64,000 bases of DNA from JBGSUZ01 sp964404895 (GCA_964404895.1 CAYOLV010000005.1:186001-250000); one strand, 5' to 3'. Shown: positions 35,790-46,045, counted from the first letter of the stretch. Made by a program: numbers and translations. Notes: a model not told the origin generated them from the letters alone.

Positions 35790-37205
35790 TTATTCATTTT
35801 TTTCTGTTTTTTTGAATTCCACTGTTCGTCCTTCCTTATTCCAAATACCTTCTACACCTAATAGGGCTGTGGCGTCTGTCAGACTGACATAGGTCTCTTT
35901 GTTTCGCGTGAAACTTCTATCGGACAGAGCCAATATTTTAGGAAGGGTTTTATTTCCATTAAGATATACATCTAAAGATCGGATGGGTACATAAACTTTT
36001 TGACTTTTACTATCCCAATAAGGGGCGTTTTCAATAAAAAAATATCGGTCATTGAGTCGGTAATAGATCGGTTCTTCATTTAGAACTTTAACCACCAAGG
36101 CATTGCTGACATTTCTCCCCGTGGCCACAAGGGTCTTGCCATTGGCGTAAGTGCCAGAAGACGCTCCACCATCTAAATTAATAGCCTCAGTACATTTCAT
36201 TTTTACAGCGATTTCTGCCAATTGAGTCACGCTGACATTTGGAACAGAAGCCATAATTAACTCATTTTGCTTTGTGACACCTATAAAACTGCGCTGTCCC
36301 TTGTTGGTCAAAATTTTAGCTTCGGTAAACCCTTCTTTTTGTGGGTTCACAACCACTTTGCCCCCTTTGACCAGTGTAGGTCCTGCTCCTACCGCCGTCC
36401 TCATGGACTCCCATGCAGGTAGTGGCACTGTCTTAGCCTCATTGCTGTAATTGTTTTTGAAATAGTCAAAACGATAGTCTGCAGGAATTCCTACTTTAAA
36501 TTTACTCAATAGGTTTTTGTCCTTTGAAAGAACCAAGTATCCGTCTGAAGGAATGGTGAAACTCCCTTGATCTATTTTACTCACAAGACCGCCCGATACG
36601 GTAACCACTGTAAAGGTATGTTGAGGCTTTATGCCCTTATACTCTGAGTTAAAAATCATTGTGGCGGACTCATTGGCATAAAAATGATTGATACTCCAAG
36701 AATACCAATTGTAGGGCCATTCCCACTCACCACTTGTCCCTCCGCTGATTGCAATGTATGCAGGGTCAAAAAAGACTTGATTCTTAGCACTTACTCCAAA
36801 CACGCTTCCTGTATTGGAAATATGTTCCACGCTGCCCTTTTGGATGATTGTTCCGAGAGGTTGCAAGTCAGAATAGGCATTAAAGAAAGTGCCATTAATA
36901 CCAGCAACCCCTTCCCCATCTTCATCATTTACACCCTTTACCAAGTTTGGAAGACTATCTACTTTGCCAATGCTATTTTCTGCCGTACTGATTTCTAGCT
37001 GAACTTTAGGATTATTCAAATTTACATGAATGGCAGTAAAGGACACAGATCCACCACTGTATCCCAATTTTTCAGCCGTTGTCCATACAGAAGAGGCCGT
37101 TGTCTTGTCTGCCAATACCCCTATGGATTGCAAAGGCATTAGTACAATAAAAGCCATCATAAAAGATGAAATCCTCTTCTTATTCCTGAAAAAATATAAA
37201 TTCAC
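35790..37205 (-). CDS. Secreted phosphodiester glycosidase (NAGPA domain) with copper-amine-oxidase-N-like domain
   Basis: About 471 residues from GTG 37205, chosen because GAGGTGA (37211-37217) lies just upstream. It has a signal peptide (FMMAFIVLMPLQSIGVLA). The NAGPA/phosphodiester glycosidase domain carries GINGTFFNAYSDLQPLG, RTAVGAGPTLVKGG, RSFIGVTKQNELIM and AINLDGGASSGTY. Family members remove sugars from phosphodiester links (for example uncovering enzyme and spore/teichoic-acid-related enzymes). The last 85 residues form the stalk-like domain seen at the start of copper amine oxidases in clostridial surface proteins (VYVPIRSL ... VSLTDATALLG). The substrate is unknown; phosphate-linked surface glycan is a reasonable guess. 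Confidence 0.88.
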   Translation of the reverse strand: MNLYFFRNKKRISSFMMAFIVLMPLQSIGVLADKTTASSVWTTAEKLGYSGGSVSFTAIHVNLNNPKVQLEISTAENSIGKVDSLPNLVKGVNDEDGEGVAGINGTFFNAYSDLQPLGTIIQKGSVEHISNTGSVFGVSAKNQVFFDPAYIAISGGTSGEWEWPYNWYSWSINHFYANESATMIFNSEYKGIKPQHTFTVVTVSGGLVSKIDQGSFTIPSDGYLVLSKDKNLLSKFKVGIPADYRFDYFKNNYSNEAKTVPLPAWESMRTAVGAGPTLVKGGKVVVNPQKEGFTEAKILTNKGQRSFIGVTKQNELIMASVPNVSVTQLAEIAVKMKCTEAINLDGGASSGTYANGKTLVATGRNVSNALVVKVLNEEPIYYRLNDRYFFIENAPYWDSKSQKVYVPIRSLDVYLNGNKTLPKILALSDRSFTRNKETYVSLTDATALLGVEGIWNKEGRTVEFKKTEKNE

Positions 37206-37326
37206 TTCAGTCACCTCATTAAATGATTTCAATTCTAAAAAAAAAATATTATATACCATGTTTTACGATTGTATATTTGGATAATAATAGAATGTATCGT
37301 TTTGAACCGAATATGGAGGGTTTCCC

Positions 37327-37515
37327 ATGATTATTGCTTTATCACTTTTTTCAATCTTGTTTATCTCCTGGCTGCTCTATATATCCTTGTCAGAGAAAGC
37401 CATTCCGCCAGTTTCAAAGCCCCAGACTACCGATCCTTCAAAAGCTGCACACGACAAGTTAGATCAATTGAATAGCATTCTTGAAATAAGAGAGAACCCT
37501 GAAAAAGCAGAATAG
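37327..37515 (+). CDS. Small single-helix membrane protein
   Basis: 62 residues with one N-terminal transmembrane helix (SLFSILFISWLLYISL) and a polar, helical C-terminus. A GGAGGG site eight bases before the ATG supports translation. It is not recognised. It lies between divergent and convergent neighbours and seems to be a single gene. Confidence 0.68.
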   Translation: MIIALSLFSILFISWLLYISLSEKAIPPVSKPQTTDPSKAAHDKLDQLNSILEIRENPEKAE

Positions 37516-37530
37516 TCGATTTCAGAGTTC

Positions 37531-37902
37531 TCAAACACGTTTAAAGCCTAGATATTCATTGCCCTGAAAACTCAGTTGTCCTTCGTCGCCTTCTACAATC
37601 ATGCCAAACTCAGAAGCAGGGATATGAAGCTCCATTCGGTCTCCAGAAGCCACTTCAAAAGTAATGTAATAATCGGTATATGAATGATGGCTACCCATAT
37701 CATCCATATGATTAACGCCAGTCTGACCTACATGGCTGCGCTTAGCAACCACTTTCGCCGCCACGGATAATCTGGGTTGAGAACGGTTATATCGATTGCT
37801 AGAAACCTTTGTGTACACCATATACCCTATGATGAACAACATCATCAAAGGGACTACAGTAAACATAATACTGCTGATCATGCTCATAAACATAAAATCC
37901 AT
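37531..37902 (-). CDS. DUF2500 membrane protein
   Basis: 123 residues: one N-terminal membrane helix (about 10-30), then a small beta-barrel-like domain with RLSVAAKVVAKRSHVG, YYITFEVASGDRMEL and GDEGQLSFQGNEYLGF. This matches the DUF2500 pattern. A His/Met/Asp-rich insert (NHMDDMGSHHSY) might bind metal. The function is unknown. It is convergent with the 62-residue gene. Confidence 0.8.
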   Translation of the reverse strand: MDFMFMSMISSIMFTVVPLMMLFIIGYMVYTKVSSNRYNRSQPRLSVAAKVVAKRSHVGQTGVNHMDDMGSHHSYTDYYITFEVASGDRMELHIPASEFGMIVEGDEGQLSFQGNEYLGFKRV

Positions 37903-38100
37903 ACGTCGACACTCCTCAGATAGTTTTTAAACTTTTTCCTATCGTTCACCTCTATCTTATAACATTCCAAGACATTTGTCATATTTTACAAATCACCCCC
38001 CAAGCCTTTTGGCGTTTTTACATTTCGTATTGCAACTATTGAAACAATGGGTTTTTTAAGATACCATTCTCTATAGAAGAACTTATATGGGAGGTGTTTT

Positions 38101-38943
38101 ATGAAACAAATAAAAGATTTTTTATTACTTAATTTAGGATTACTGCTGGTCGCTATCGGCATTTACTATTTTCTCGTTCCAAACAATTTAGCCGCAGGTG
38201 GGGTCAGCGGTCTTGCCATGGTCATCAACCAATATTTACCCGTGGCACCCATCGGTCTGCTCATGTTGGGAATGAATTTTATACTTTTTATCTTAGCCTT
38301 CTTCCTCATTGGGAAAGAATTTGCCCTCAAAACGGTCTATTCCAGTTTTGCACTCTCGGGCATGGTTTGGTTACTGGAATTGATCTACCCTATGACAAGC
38401 CCTATTTTGGCAGATGATCTGTTTATTCAATTGCTCTTTGGCATTTTGATTTCAGCAATTGGTATGGCCATCGTTTTCAACTTAAACGGTTCTACGGGCG
38501 GCACCGATATTATTGCAAAAATACTCAATCAATTTTTTCATATTCCTTTGGGAAAAGGGGTTTTGGCAGCAGATTTCTTCATTACCCTCTTTGCAGCCCT
38601 CACCTTTGGCCCTAAAATTGGGATGTATGCCATACTTGGGGTGCTCATCAACGGTTTTGCCATCGACCTCGTCATAGAAGGGTTTAATATCGTGAAGCAG
38701 TTGGCCATTATCACCAATCGTACCGAAGAGGTTAAAAAATTCATTATTGAAGAGCTCAATCGAAGCGCAACGGTTTACGCTGCTAAAGGGGCTTTCTCAG
38801 GCGATGAAAAGGAAGTCATTACAACGATTGTCAGTCAGAAAGAATTTGTTCGGTTGAAAAATTATATAAAATCTATTGATCCAAACGCTTTTATAACTGT
38901 CAGCAATGTCCACGAAGCCCTTGGTGAAGGTTTTAAAGAGTAG
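38101..38943 (+). CDS. YitT family membrane protein (DUF161/DUF2179)
   Basis: 280 residues: five to six membrane helices in the first 200, with the family blocks LVPNNLAAGGVSGLA and NGSTGGTDIIAKI. A cytoplasmic DUF2179 domain follows at about 215-280 (YAAKGAFSGDEKEVITTIV). GGGAGGTG precedes the ATG. A candidate promoter is TTGAAA (38039-38044), 17 bases, TACCAT. The transported substrate of the family is not established. Confidence 0.92.
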   Translation: MKQIKDFLLLNLGLLLVAIGIYYFLVPNNLAAGGVSGLAMVINQYLPVAPIGLLMLGMNFILFILAFFLIGKEFALKTVYSSFALSGMVWLLELIYPMTSPILADDLFIQLLFGILISAIGMAIVFNLNGSTGGTDIIAKILNQFFHIPLGKGVLAADFFITLFAALTFGPKIGMYAILGVLINGFAIDLVIEGFNIVKQLAIITNRTEEVKKFIIEELNRSATVYAAKGAFSGDEKEVITTIVSQKEFVRLKNYIKSIDPNAFITVSNVHEALGEGFKE

Positions 38944-39001
38944 CTTGATTAAAGGGCAGAAAGTTCAACCCTTTGAGAAACGTTTAGTTAAATAACACAA
39001 C

Positions 39002-39052
39002 AAAAAAGGTTGCTCTGGGCATTATCGCCTAGGCAACCTTTTAATTTTTTTC
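39002..39052. terminator. Bidirectional terminator between yitT-like and serine hydrolase genes
   Basis: A long hairpin, GGTTGCTCTGGGC paired with GCCTAGGCAACC, is flanked by AAAAAA on one side and TTTT...TTTTTT on the other. It serves two convergent genes. Confidence 0.85.
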
Positions 39053-39054
39053 AT

Positions 39055-40614
39055 TTACTCAAATTTTGAAACAATTCCCTTTTCACTGAAATCTAAGGTC
39101 AATAGATAACGACGTTCTGCTTCCACCGGCACGACTTCAACTTCAAAAGTGCTCTCATTTTTCCATGTGCCTCTAAAGCCTACTTTCGAAGTATAACCCT
39201 TTAAGAAAAAGTCGGGACACTGACTGAATCTATAAACCTGATCGAGGCCTACGGGAATATCGTATTGTACCCCATCGGTGAGCCAGTGAAGGGTTGCAGT
39301 ATCCTTTCCCTTTTCAAAATCAATCCCTACTTTTTCCTGATTTTCGGTATCAAAAATTTTGCCGTTGGTCGTTGCAACTATTGTAGGCAATTCTTGGACA
39401 GCCACTGCTGCTTCTGGTGTTTCTGCTGCCTGGATCAACCCTTGAAGCACTTTTTGTCCTTCCGAATTTTCCTTAAGCGGCTTGTCTGAAATACAGGCAG
39501 GAATCAGGTACTCTTTGACCATACTTTCAGGTTTAAAGAAACTGTTTCTAAAGTCTCCCATAAAGACCACGACCATGTTGGTTTCAGGGAGAACAAAGAG
39601 GTATTGTCCACCGTAGCCTCTAGCCGAATAGCCCTCGAAAGGATTGCGCCACCACTGGTAACCGTAGCCCTGATAGCCCGCTGGGCCGTCTGGTGTTTCT
39701 ATATGCTTCTCTGTGGATTCGCTGATCCATTTTTCAGGCAAGACTTGTTGATCTTCCCAAAGTCCCTTATTGAGGAATAGATACCCAAACTTAGCAAGAT
39801 CGCCAGAGCTATAAAGGCTTCGACTGCCACCATAGTTTATATTCTGATTGTCCTTAGCCCAAAAGGCTGATTGAATTCCTAGCGGTTCCCACAGGGTTTG
39901 TTTCGCATAGGCTTCCGTAGACATATGAGTCGCTTCTGTCAAAAGACCTGACAGGATATGAGTAGAACCTGTAGAATAATTGAACTTCTCCCCAGGCGTC
40001 TCAAGGACGGGCAAATCTAACATGTACTGTACTTGATTTTCGCTGTTATAAAAACTGGCACTGGAATTTTCCCCTGCAGCATTATTGCCGTTTTCTACCC
40101 AGTCCATCCCACCACTCATGGTCAGCAAGTCTTTGATGGTCATTTCACTCTTCTGAGCACTGGCATTTTGAACCGCGTTATTAGGAAAATAGCTGAGAAC
40201 CTTATCATCAACACCCTTAATAGCACCTTCTTCAATGGCTTTGCCGATTAAAGAAGACGTGATGCTCTTCGTTATAGAATAGACAATATGAGGATCTTCT
40301 GCCTCATAAGGGGCATAATGACACTCTGCTACGGTGTATCCGTTGCGGATAATTTGCACATGGTGAACATCGTAATTGTAGGTCTCAATACTGTCAAACA
40401 TGGCTGCAATTTTAGCGCTGTCCATGCCCTGAGCTTCTGGCGTCGAAGTTTTCCACCCCTCAGTTGGCCAATATTCTGGTGCACGACCTTGTCCGCTGGT
40501 TGAACTCACGTCTGTGTTTGCCTTGCATCCTGCAAAGCTCCCCGTTACGAGTATAACAATCATCGTAAAAATAAAAATAACATATCCTTTTTTCAACTTA
40601 ACCTTGACGTTCAT
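39055..40614 (-). CDS. Lipoprotein serine hydrolase of the beta-lactamase/esterase (AmpC-like) family
   Basis: About 519 residues from ATG 40614, where GGGGGAGG precedes it. A lipobox TGSFAGC (Cys30) tethers it to the membrane. The beta-lactamase-related domain has the SxxK motif SITK (S113, K116), a Tyr of YST at about 213, and GYGYQWW later. Such proteins are often carboxylesterases or D-aminopeptidases acting on cell-wall material rather than antibiotic resistance enzymes. The last 100 residues are a separate beta-rich domain. It lies in a single-gene unit downstream of galE. Confidence 0.9.
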   Translation of the reverse strand: MNVKVKLKKGYVIFIFTMIVILVTGSFAGCKANTDVSSTSGQGRAPEYWPTEGWKTSTPEAQGMDSAKIAAMFDSIETYNYDVHHVQIIRNGYTVAECHYAPYEAEDPHIVYSITKSITSSLIGKAIEEGAIKGVDDKVLSYFPNNAVQNASAQKSEMTIKDLLTMSGGMDWVENGNNAAGENSSASFYNSENQVQYMLDLPVLETPGEKFNYSTGSTHILSGLLTEATHMSTEAYAKQTLWEPLGIQSAFWAKDNQNINYGGSRSLYSSGDLAKFGYLFLNKGLWEDQQVLPEKWISESTEKHIETPDGPAGYQGYGYQWWRNPFEGYSARGYGGQYLFVLPETNMVVVFMGDFRNSFFKPESMVKEYLIPACISDKPLKENSEGQKVLQGLIQAAETPEAAVAVQELPTIVATTNGKIFDTENQEKVGIDFEKGKDTATLHWLTDGVQYDIPVGLDQVYRFSQCPDFFLKGYTSKVGFRGTWKNESTFEVEVVPVEAERRYLLTLDFSEKGIVSKFE

Positions 40615-40726
40615 CTCTAAACCTCCCCCAATAAACCCACCATATTTCATGATTTTAAAGATTTATACGTTAAAGTTTAGAATATTCAGATAAATTCGTC
40701 ACGTTATTTTCTTGTCATAAAATGAA

Positions 40727-41752
40727 TTATTCGACTTGCTCGTATCCTTTTGGATTCTGCATTTGCCACCGCCATGCATCTTCACAAATTTTTTGGATAC
40801 CACGTTCTGCACGCCAGCCTAATTCTTTTTCCGCTTTTGATGCATTGGCGTAATTGGTTGCAACATCCCCTGCTCTTCTTTCTGAGATTTTATAAGGGAC
40901 ACTCACATTATTGACAGTCTCAAAAGCATGAATCACTTCAAGAACGCTGTACCCTCTGCCAGTCCCTATATTAAAAGCTTCTGCACCTTTATGAGTAAGG
41001 AGATATTTCAAAGCGCTTAAATGACCTTTCGCCAAGTCCGTCACATGAATATAGTCCCTAATTCCAGTTCCGTCAGGTGTTTCATAGTCATCGCCATAAA
41101 TCTGCAGTTGACTCAGTTTGCCAACGGCGACTTGGGTAATATAAGGCATTAAATTACTCGGTATGCCATTTGGATCCTCTCCAATTCTGCCACTTTCATG
41201 GGCGCCCACAGCATTGAAATAGCGGAGGATTGCCACCGACCAATTCGGGTCGGAATCTGCTAAATCCACCATCATCTGCTCAATCATGAGCTTCGTTCTC
41301 CCATAAGGATTAGAGGCTGAAAGGGGGAGTTCTTCTGTCAAAGGAGATACATTTTCTAAACCATATACCGCCGCTGTTGAACTAAAGACAATCTTTTTGA
41401 CCTCATGGTTTGTCATACATTCTAGCAATACCAAAGAACTCATAATATTATGATGGTAGTACTTCAATGGTTCTGCCACAGATTCCCCTACAGCTTTATA
41501 AGAAGCAAAATGTATGACCGCCTCTATTTTTTCCTCTTGCTCAAAGACAACATCTAGTGCTAATCTGTCCTGCAAGTCAATTTCGTAAAATTTAACGTCT
41601 TTTCCCGTCAACTCCTTGATCCGGTTAAGGATTTCTGGCTTGCTATTGGAAAAGTTGTCCACAATCACAACAGAATGCCCCTGATTTAACAATTCCACTG
41701 CTGTGTGACTGCCAATATAACCTGTTCCGCCTGTTACTAAAATATTGGACAT
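40727..41752 (-). CDS. galE: UDP-glucose 4-epimerase
   Basis: 341 residues from ATG 41752, with GGGGTGG just upstream. It is an SDR enzyme with NAD loop GGTGYIGSH, catalytic YGRTK and FNAVGAHESGRIGEDP, matching GalE rather than the shorter epimerase domain fused to PelD. It interconverts UDP-glucose and UDP-galactose, possibly also the N-acetyl sugars. With galU it can feed surface polysaccharide synthesis. Confidence 0.96.
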   Translation of the reverse strand: MSNILVTGGTGYIGSHTAVELLNQGHSVVIVDNFSNSKPEILNRIKELTGKDVKFYEIDLQDRLALDVVFEQEEKIEAVIHFASYKAVGESVAEPLKYYHHNIMSSLVLLECMTNHEVKKIVFSSTAAVYGLENVSPLTEELPLSASNPYGRTKLMIEQMMVDLADSDPNWSVAILRYFNAVGAHESGRIGEDPNGIPSNLMPYITQVAVGKLSQLQIYGDDYETPDGTGIRDYIHVTDLAKGHLSALKYLLTHKGAEAFNIGTGRGYSVLEVIHAFETVNNVSVPYKISERRAGDVATNYANASKAEKELGWRAERGIQKICEDAWRWQMQNPKGYEQVE

Positions 41753-42008
41753 CTCATCCACCCCTATCTGCCTTATCTTCTATAAATAATATTTTACTAC
41801 AAACTATTAGTCATGCTACAGAACATCTTATTATAAACGGTTAGTCTTAGGATGTATTATTTTTGGCTTTAGTTTCCAAAGTGTAAGTAATTACCAGTAT
41901 AATTAAATATTTAACAATTCCCTGTACCGATTTCCTATTTTTGTGGTATCATCAATATCATGTGTCAAAATTTATTATTAAACATTAATTAGGAGGGAAC
42001 AAATCGTT

Positions 42009-42893
42009 ATGAAAAAATTGATATCACTATTGACCGCCTTCGTACTCTTACTTCAAGTAGGTACATTAGGCGCATTTGCAGCAACACCTAGCAAGACTCT
42101 TTTTACAGCAGTCACTGAAGTTTATGGGGTTTACGCTGTTGGCGACAATCACACTGAACTTTCGGTTTTTTCTGCTAAAAAAATGGAGCATATGTTGAGA
42201 GACTACAATTCAACAAAGTTTTATACCAATACTGAGACTGAATTTAAAGTAACTTCTGTAAAATATACCTTAGCAAAAGACAAAAAATCAGTGAGTGCAT
42301 CTGCTGTATATGCAGACAAATCGGAGGGTGAATACCTCTTTAAAAAAGACAGTAAAGGTATCATCTATCTTGAATTTGAAAATGCATCTGGAGTTGCTTA
42401 CAAATGTCCAAAAACTTACACCACAGTTGACATGGCGACTAAATATGTAAAAAGTGATAAATTTAAAGCTATTCTCAAGTTAGAAGCCGCACTTGTTATA
42501 AAAATCAACCAAACTTTAGATGATATTCAACTTATCAGAGACAACTTTAATGACAATGATCCCATTAGTGAAACGAATTTCCTTGAAGGCTTCTACTCAG
42601 GCCCAGGCGATGCAGAATATATTAATATTGAACTCTGTTACGACTTTGATAGTTTGACCTATAAAAACTTTAACCAAACTTTAGATGCCACTCTGATTTC
42701 AGGTGATGACGACTATACCATTTTCGGCGCTGACATTGGCATTGAAGGAAACTTAATGTCTATTATAGAAGATGAGAACAACTTCATGAACTTAACCACT
42801 TCTGACCGTTCTACAATTACTCATATCACAATTGTCATTGACGGTGAGACACAATATGACAAAGACGTTAACTTTAAATTGGACCTGAACTAA
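42009..42893 (+). CDS. Secreted protein of unknown function
   Basis: 294 residues with a clear signal peptide (LISLLTAFVLLLQVGTLGAFA, cleaved near AFAATP). The mature part is beta-rich and acidic and has a PGDAEYINIELCYDFDSL segment; I recognise no domain. A GGAGGG site precedes the ATG by about 11 bases. TATAAT at 41898-41903 may be the -10 of its promoter, though the -35 is weak. It ends in a strong terminator and is followed by the SLH protein in the same direction, so both may be wall-associated. Confidence 0.8.
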   Translation: MKKLISLLTAFVLLLQVGTLGAFAATPSKTLFTAVTEVYGVYAVGDNHTELSVFSAKKMEHMLRDYNSTKFYTNTETEFKVTSVKYTLAKDKKSVSASAVYADKSEGEYLFKKDSKGIIYLEFENASGVAYKCPKTYTTVDMATKYVKSDKFKAILKLEAALVIKINQTLDDIQLIRDNFNDNDPISETNFLEGFYSGPGDAEYINIELCYDFDSLTYKNFNQTLDATLISGDDDYTIFGADIGIEGNLMSIIEDENNFMNLTTSDRSTITHITIVIDGETQYDKDVNFKLDLN

Positions 42894-42937
42894 ATTTTAT
42901 TGATGGAAAAGATTTAGCAAAATCTTGATCCTATTTC

Positions 42938-42987
42938 AAAAGCCAATTCATTAGAGAAGCTATTTCTCCCTGTGAATTGGCTTTTTT
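42938..42987 (+). terminator. Terminator after the unknown secreted protein gene
   Basis: AAAAGCCAATTCA and TGAATTGGCTTTTTT form a 12-13 bp stem around a 22-base loop, ending in a T-run. Confidence 0.85.
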
Positions 42988-43114
42988 ATAATTTTTCTGA
43001 TAATTATTTCCTAGAAGTTGTTAAGAAACCTTCATTTATTCTAAAAATTTTGATAAAATAAATTTTATATACAAAGTGCATTTTATATAAAGCACATTGA
43101 CTTGGGGGTTATTT

Positions 43115-46045
43115 ATGAAACAAATGCCATCTTACTTCATTTCTTTATTACTCATCATTTCTCTAGTCCTTGGATCGGTTCCTATTATTGCCCATGCCGA
43201 TGGGTATATCCCCTCTGCATCAACCGCAGTTCAGAGTACCTATTATGTTGTCTCAGGCAGCAGTATCAGTTCTGGACAAAGTGCTATTACCACACAGACC
43301 ACAGTCTCACAATTTTTAGGAAATTTAGTGGTAACCTCTGGAGCTGCTTTCAGCGTTCATACCAGTGGGGTTTCATTTGCAAATCCTAGCGACTATGTCA
43401 ACGGCTTAACTTCTAAAAAAGCAGATAGCAGCACTCTCGCCATAGGGGATCAGTTGTGGGTTCTTGCAGAAAATCAAGCTGCCCTCGGTCACTACGCAAT
43501 TGATGTCACTACAACATCCCTGAGCACAGACAATGCCGTTCTCAGCACAGCTTATCAAGTCAACTCTGTGGCAAATACCATATCCCCTGCCAGCTCTATA
43601 ATGACCTCTGAAACCCTTGTGGCTAATTTTCTGGCAAACCTCAGAATTCCTGCTAAAGCTGCGGTAAAAGTCTTAACAAGTGCCCAAGCCGGAACCGTTG
43701 TAGACAAGATAACCTTTGACACAGCCGTGGGTATTTCTATAAACAAACGTTTGAGCCAAGGCGATCAACTTGTCGTCCTATCAGAAAGCGGCGCAGTGAG
43801 AAAATATACCCTTTCACTCACGGTTGTGGTGCCATCGCCTGCAAAAATTGACCCTGCCTTTTCAATGGATCGAAGCACTGGCGTTACCTACCCTACTATA
43901 AAAAACAGATTGAGTACTTCAATGGATTTGGTCTTTTTAGCGAATAAAAATGCCACGGTGCGTTATAAATTATTGTTGGAAACTGAAACAGCTCCTACAA
44001 GAGATGCGCTTCTTGCAAGCTTAACCTTCACTGAATTAACAGCAGATACTTTAAAAACAGTTAAACTCACTGGTTTAAGCGCAACCGCCAATTACAAACT
44101 CTATGCGATTTTAATCGATTCTGCAGGTAATACCAGCAGTTTAGTCACCCGCCTCTCAGACGTCTCTGAGTTGGATAAAACGCCACCTAAAATAGTCACT
44201 GCCAGAGTAAGCAAAATAACGGCAAATTCAGCGGTGTTGACCATGCAGTTTGACGAAAAAGGACAATACAACACCTACCAACTTCTAGCCTCTAAAGACC
44301 AACCTTCTTCAACCACAATGGCGTCTCAAAAGTATGCGCCTCACGAAGCCAATATCACTGTACAAACCACATACTCACGACTCCTGCCGGGAGTAGAGTA
44401 TAACATCTGGGCAACTGCAAAAGATACATCAGGAAATAGTACAGGCGTCTTTAAAGCCGCTACGTTTAAAACATTGGGATCTGATTCAACTGCACCTTAC
44501 TTTGAAAGCGGCTATCCTAAAATCACCGTAAAAAACACTTCTGTCACCTTCACCTGCAAATCAAATGAAGAGGCTACTTTAAGATACCTCATTCAAGAGA
44601 CTTCAAAAGCGACGCCCGCTAAAACCAGCCTTTTCAAATCGGGTATTACCATGAATCTCCCTGAAAGAGCAGAACGTACAGAAAACCTCATTAAATCCGC
44701 TGGGACTTATACCGTCTATATGATTTTAACAGACAGTTACAACAACGATTCCGCAGTGGTCAAATACAATTTCACTACTGGCGACAACATCGACACGACA
44801 ATTGAGCCCAAAAACACACCTGATAAGACCACCGCGTCCCCTGAGTTTATAAAGTCTAAAGAAGAAGTTATTGGTGGCAACCGCCATACTACTTTCATTT
44901 TGGATCCTGCAGGACTCATGGATAAAGTTAATTCAGAGTATAGACGCATCCAAAGCCTCCCTAAAAATTCAAATGCCCTTAGCAGAGAAAGAATTCATAT
45001 TGAGCTCATGATGCCAACAGATGCCAACTTCTACAAAAAAGTAGAAGTCAACGCCAATACCTTTAAACAACTGGTTGATAAAAATGTTACCTTCGATATT
45101 AAGTCTGACTTTGGCAGCTATAACCTCCCTGCCGAAGAATTAAAAAAGGCTCTTACTAACAGTGTTTCTGCCTCAGCAAGCATTCAAATATTCATTAAAA
45201 ACGCCGAAGCCGCTGTGAAGTCCTCTATCACAACAGCCCTTGGCACAAAAGGTACAATGGTAGCAAACCCTGTATCCTTCGATGTCCTATTGGTTGATGG
45301 CAGCAAGACAACTGAAGTTAAGAATTTTTCTCAATATGTTTCAAGAACCATTACGGCTCCTAACCAAAATATGACCACTGCTTTGGTATTAGGCAGTAAT
45401 GGCAAATTATATCATGTCCCAACCTATGTCACTGGAAATCTGACAGCTAAAGCAACTGCAAGCATTAACTCCACAAGCAATTCTGTGTATACGGTGATCT
45501 CCAATAGACGCCAGTTTAAAGATGTTGCAGGTCTTAAATATGAACCTATGATTAATAATATGGCCTCTCGCTACATCATTGAAGGGACTTCTAAAGACAC
45601 CTTCAGCCCAAACAGCGAAGTCACTCGAGCACAATTTTCAACCATGCTCACCCGTGCGCTGGGCCTTTACCGTGGTGAAATGGGTCGTAAAACCTTCGCA
45701 GACAATACAAAAGTAGTCGATTTAGCAGTGGGCATCACCGTTGCTGCAGATAATGGCTTAATCAAAGGCTATGCAAATGGCACTGTGAACCCCAATGCCA
45801 GCATTACGTCTGAGCAATTAGCCTCAATGCTTTACAATGCGTCACAAAAATTTGCCCCTGTCTCTGATTCTAAAAAGAACTTGGCTAAAAAAGTTTCAAC
45901 AGGCACTTGGTCAGATGCCAGCGTGGTATTTGCAAGTTCTACAGGCATGATTGAAAACTTCCAAAAAAATCATAAAGTGACTCGAGCTGAAGCGGCTTAT
46001 GCCATTTATATGCTTTTGGTACAATCTGAGCTCATCAACAAATAA
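43115..46045 (+). CDS. Large S-layer homology (SLH) domain surface protein
   Basis: About 976 residues from ATG 43115, after TTGGGGGTT; the upstream in-frame TTG overlaps that site. It has a signal peptide (YFISLLLIISLVLGSVPII, then HADG). Two related N-terminal modules of about 90 residues follow (SSISSGQSAITTQTTVSQFL and TISPASSIMTSETLVANFL begin them), then FnIII-like segments to about residue 560. A charged region and three C-terminal SLH motifs complete it (from FKDVAGLKYEPMINNMASRY, then FADNTKVVDLAVG, then the GTWSDASVVFASSTG unit). SLH domains anchor to pyruvylated wall polymer. It is probably a wall or S-layer component; no enzymatic domain is seen. Confidence 0.9.
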   Translation: MKQMPSYFISLLLIISLVLGSVPIIAHADGYIPSASTAVQSTYYVVSGSSISSGQSAITTQTTVSQFLGNLVVTSGAAFSVHTSGVSFANPSDYVNGLTSKKADSSTLAIGDQLWVLAENQAALGHYAIDVTTTSLSTDNAVLSTAYQVNSVANTISPASSIMTSETLVANFLANLRIPAKAAVKVLTSAQAGTVVDKITFDTAVGISINKRLSQGDQLVVLSESGAVRKYTLSLTVVVPSPAKIDPAFSMDRSTGVTYPTIKNRLSTSMDLVFLANKNATVRYKLLLETETAPTRDALLASLTFTELTADTLKTVKLTGLSATANYKLYAILIDSAGNTSSLVTRLSDVSELDKTPPKIVTARVSKITANSAVLTMQFDEKGQYNTYQLLASKDQPSSTTMASQKYAPHEANITVQTTYSRLLPGVEYNIWATAKDTSGNSTGVFKAATFKTLGSDSTAPYFESGYPKITVKNTSVTFTCKSNEEATLRYLIQETSKATPAKTSLFKSGITMNLPERAERTENLIKSAGTYTVYMILTDSYNNDSAVVKYNFTTGDNIDTTIEPKNTPDKTTASPEFIKSKEEVIGGNRHTTFILDPAGLMDKVNSEYRRIQSLPKNSNALSRERIHIELMMPTDANFYKKVEVNANTFKQLVDKNVTFDIKSDFGSYNLPAEELKKALTNSVSASASIQIFIKNAEAAVKSSITTALGTKGTMVANPVSFDVLLVDGSKTTEVKNFSQYVSRTITAPNQNMTTALVLGSNGKLYHVPTYVTGNLTAKATASINSTSNSVYTVISNRRQFKDVAGLKYEPMINNMASRYIIEGTSKDTFSPNSEVTRAQFSTMLTRALGLYRGEMGRKTFADNTKVVDLAVGITVAADNGLIKGYANGTVNPNASITSEQLASMLYNASQKFAPVSDSKKNLAKKVSTGTWSDASVVFASSTGMIENFQKNHKVTRAEAAYAIYMLLVQSELINK

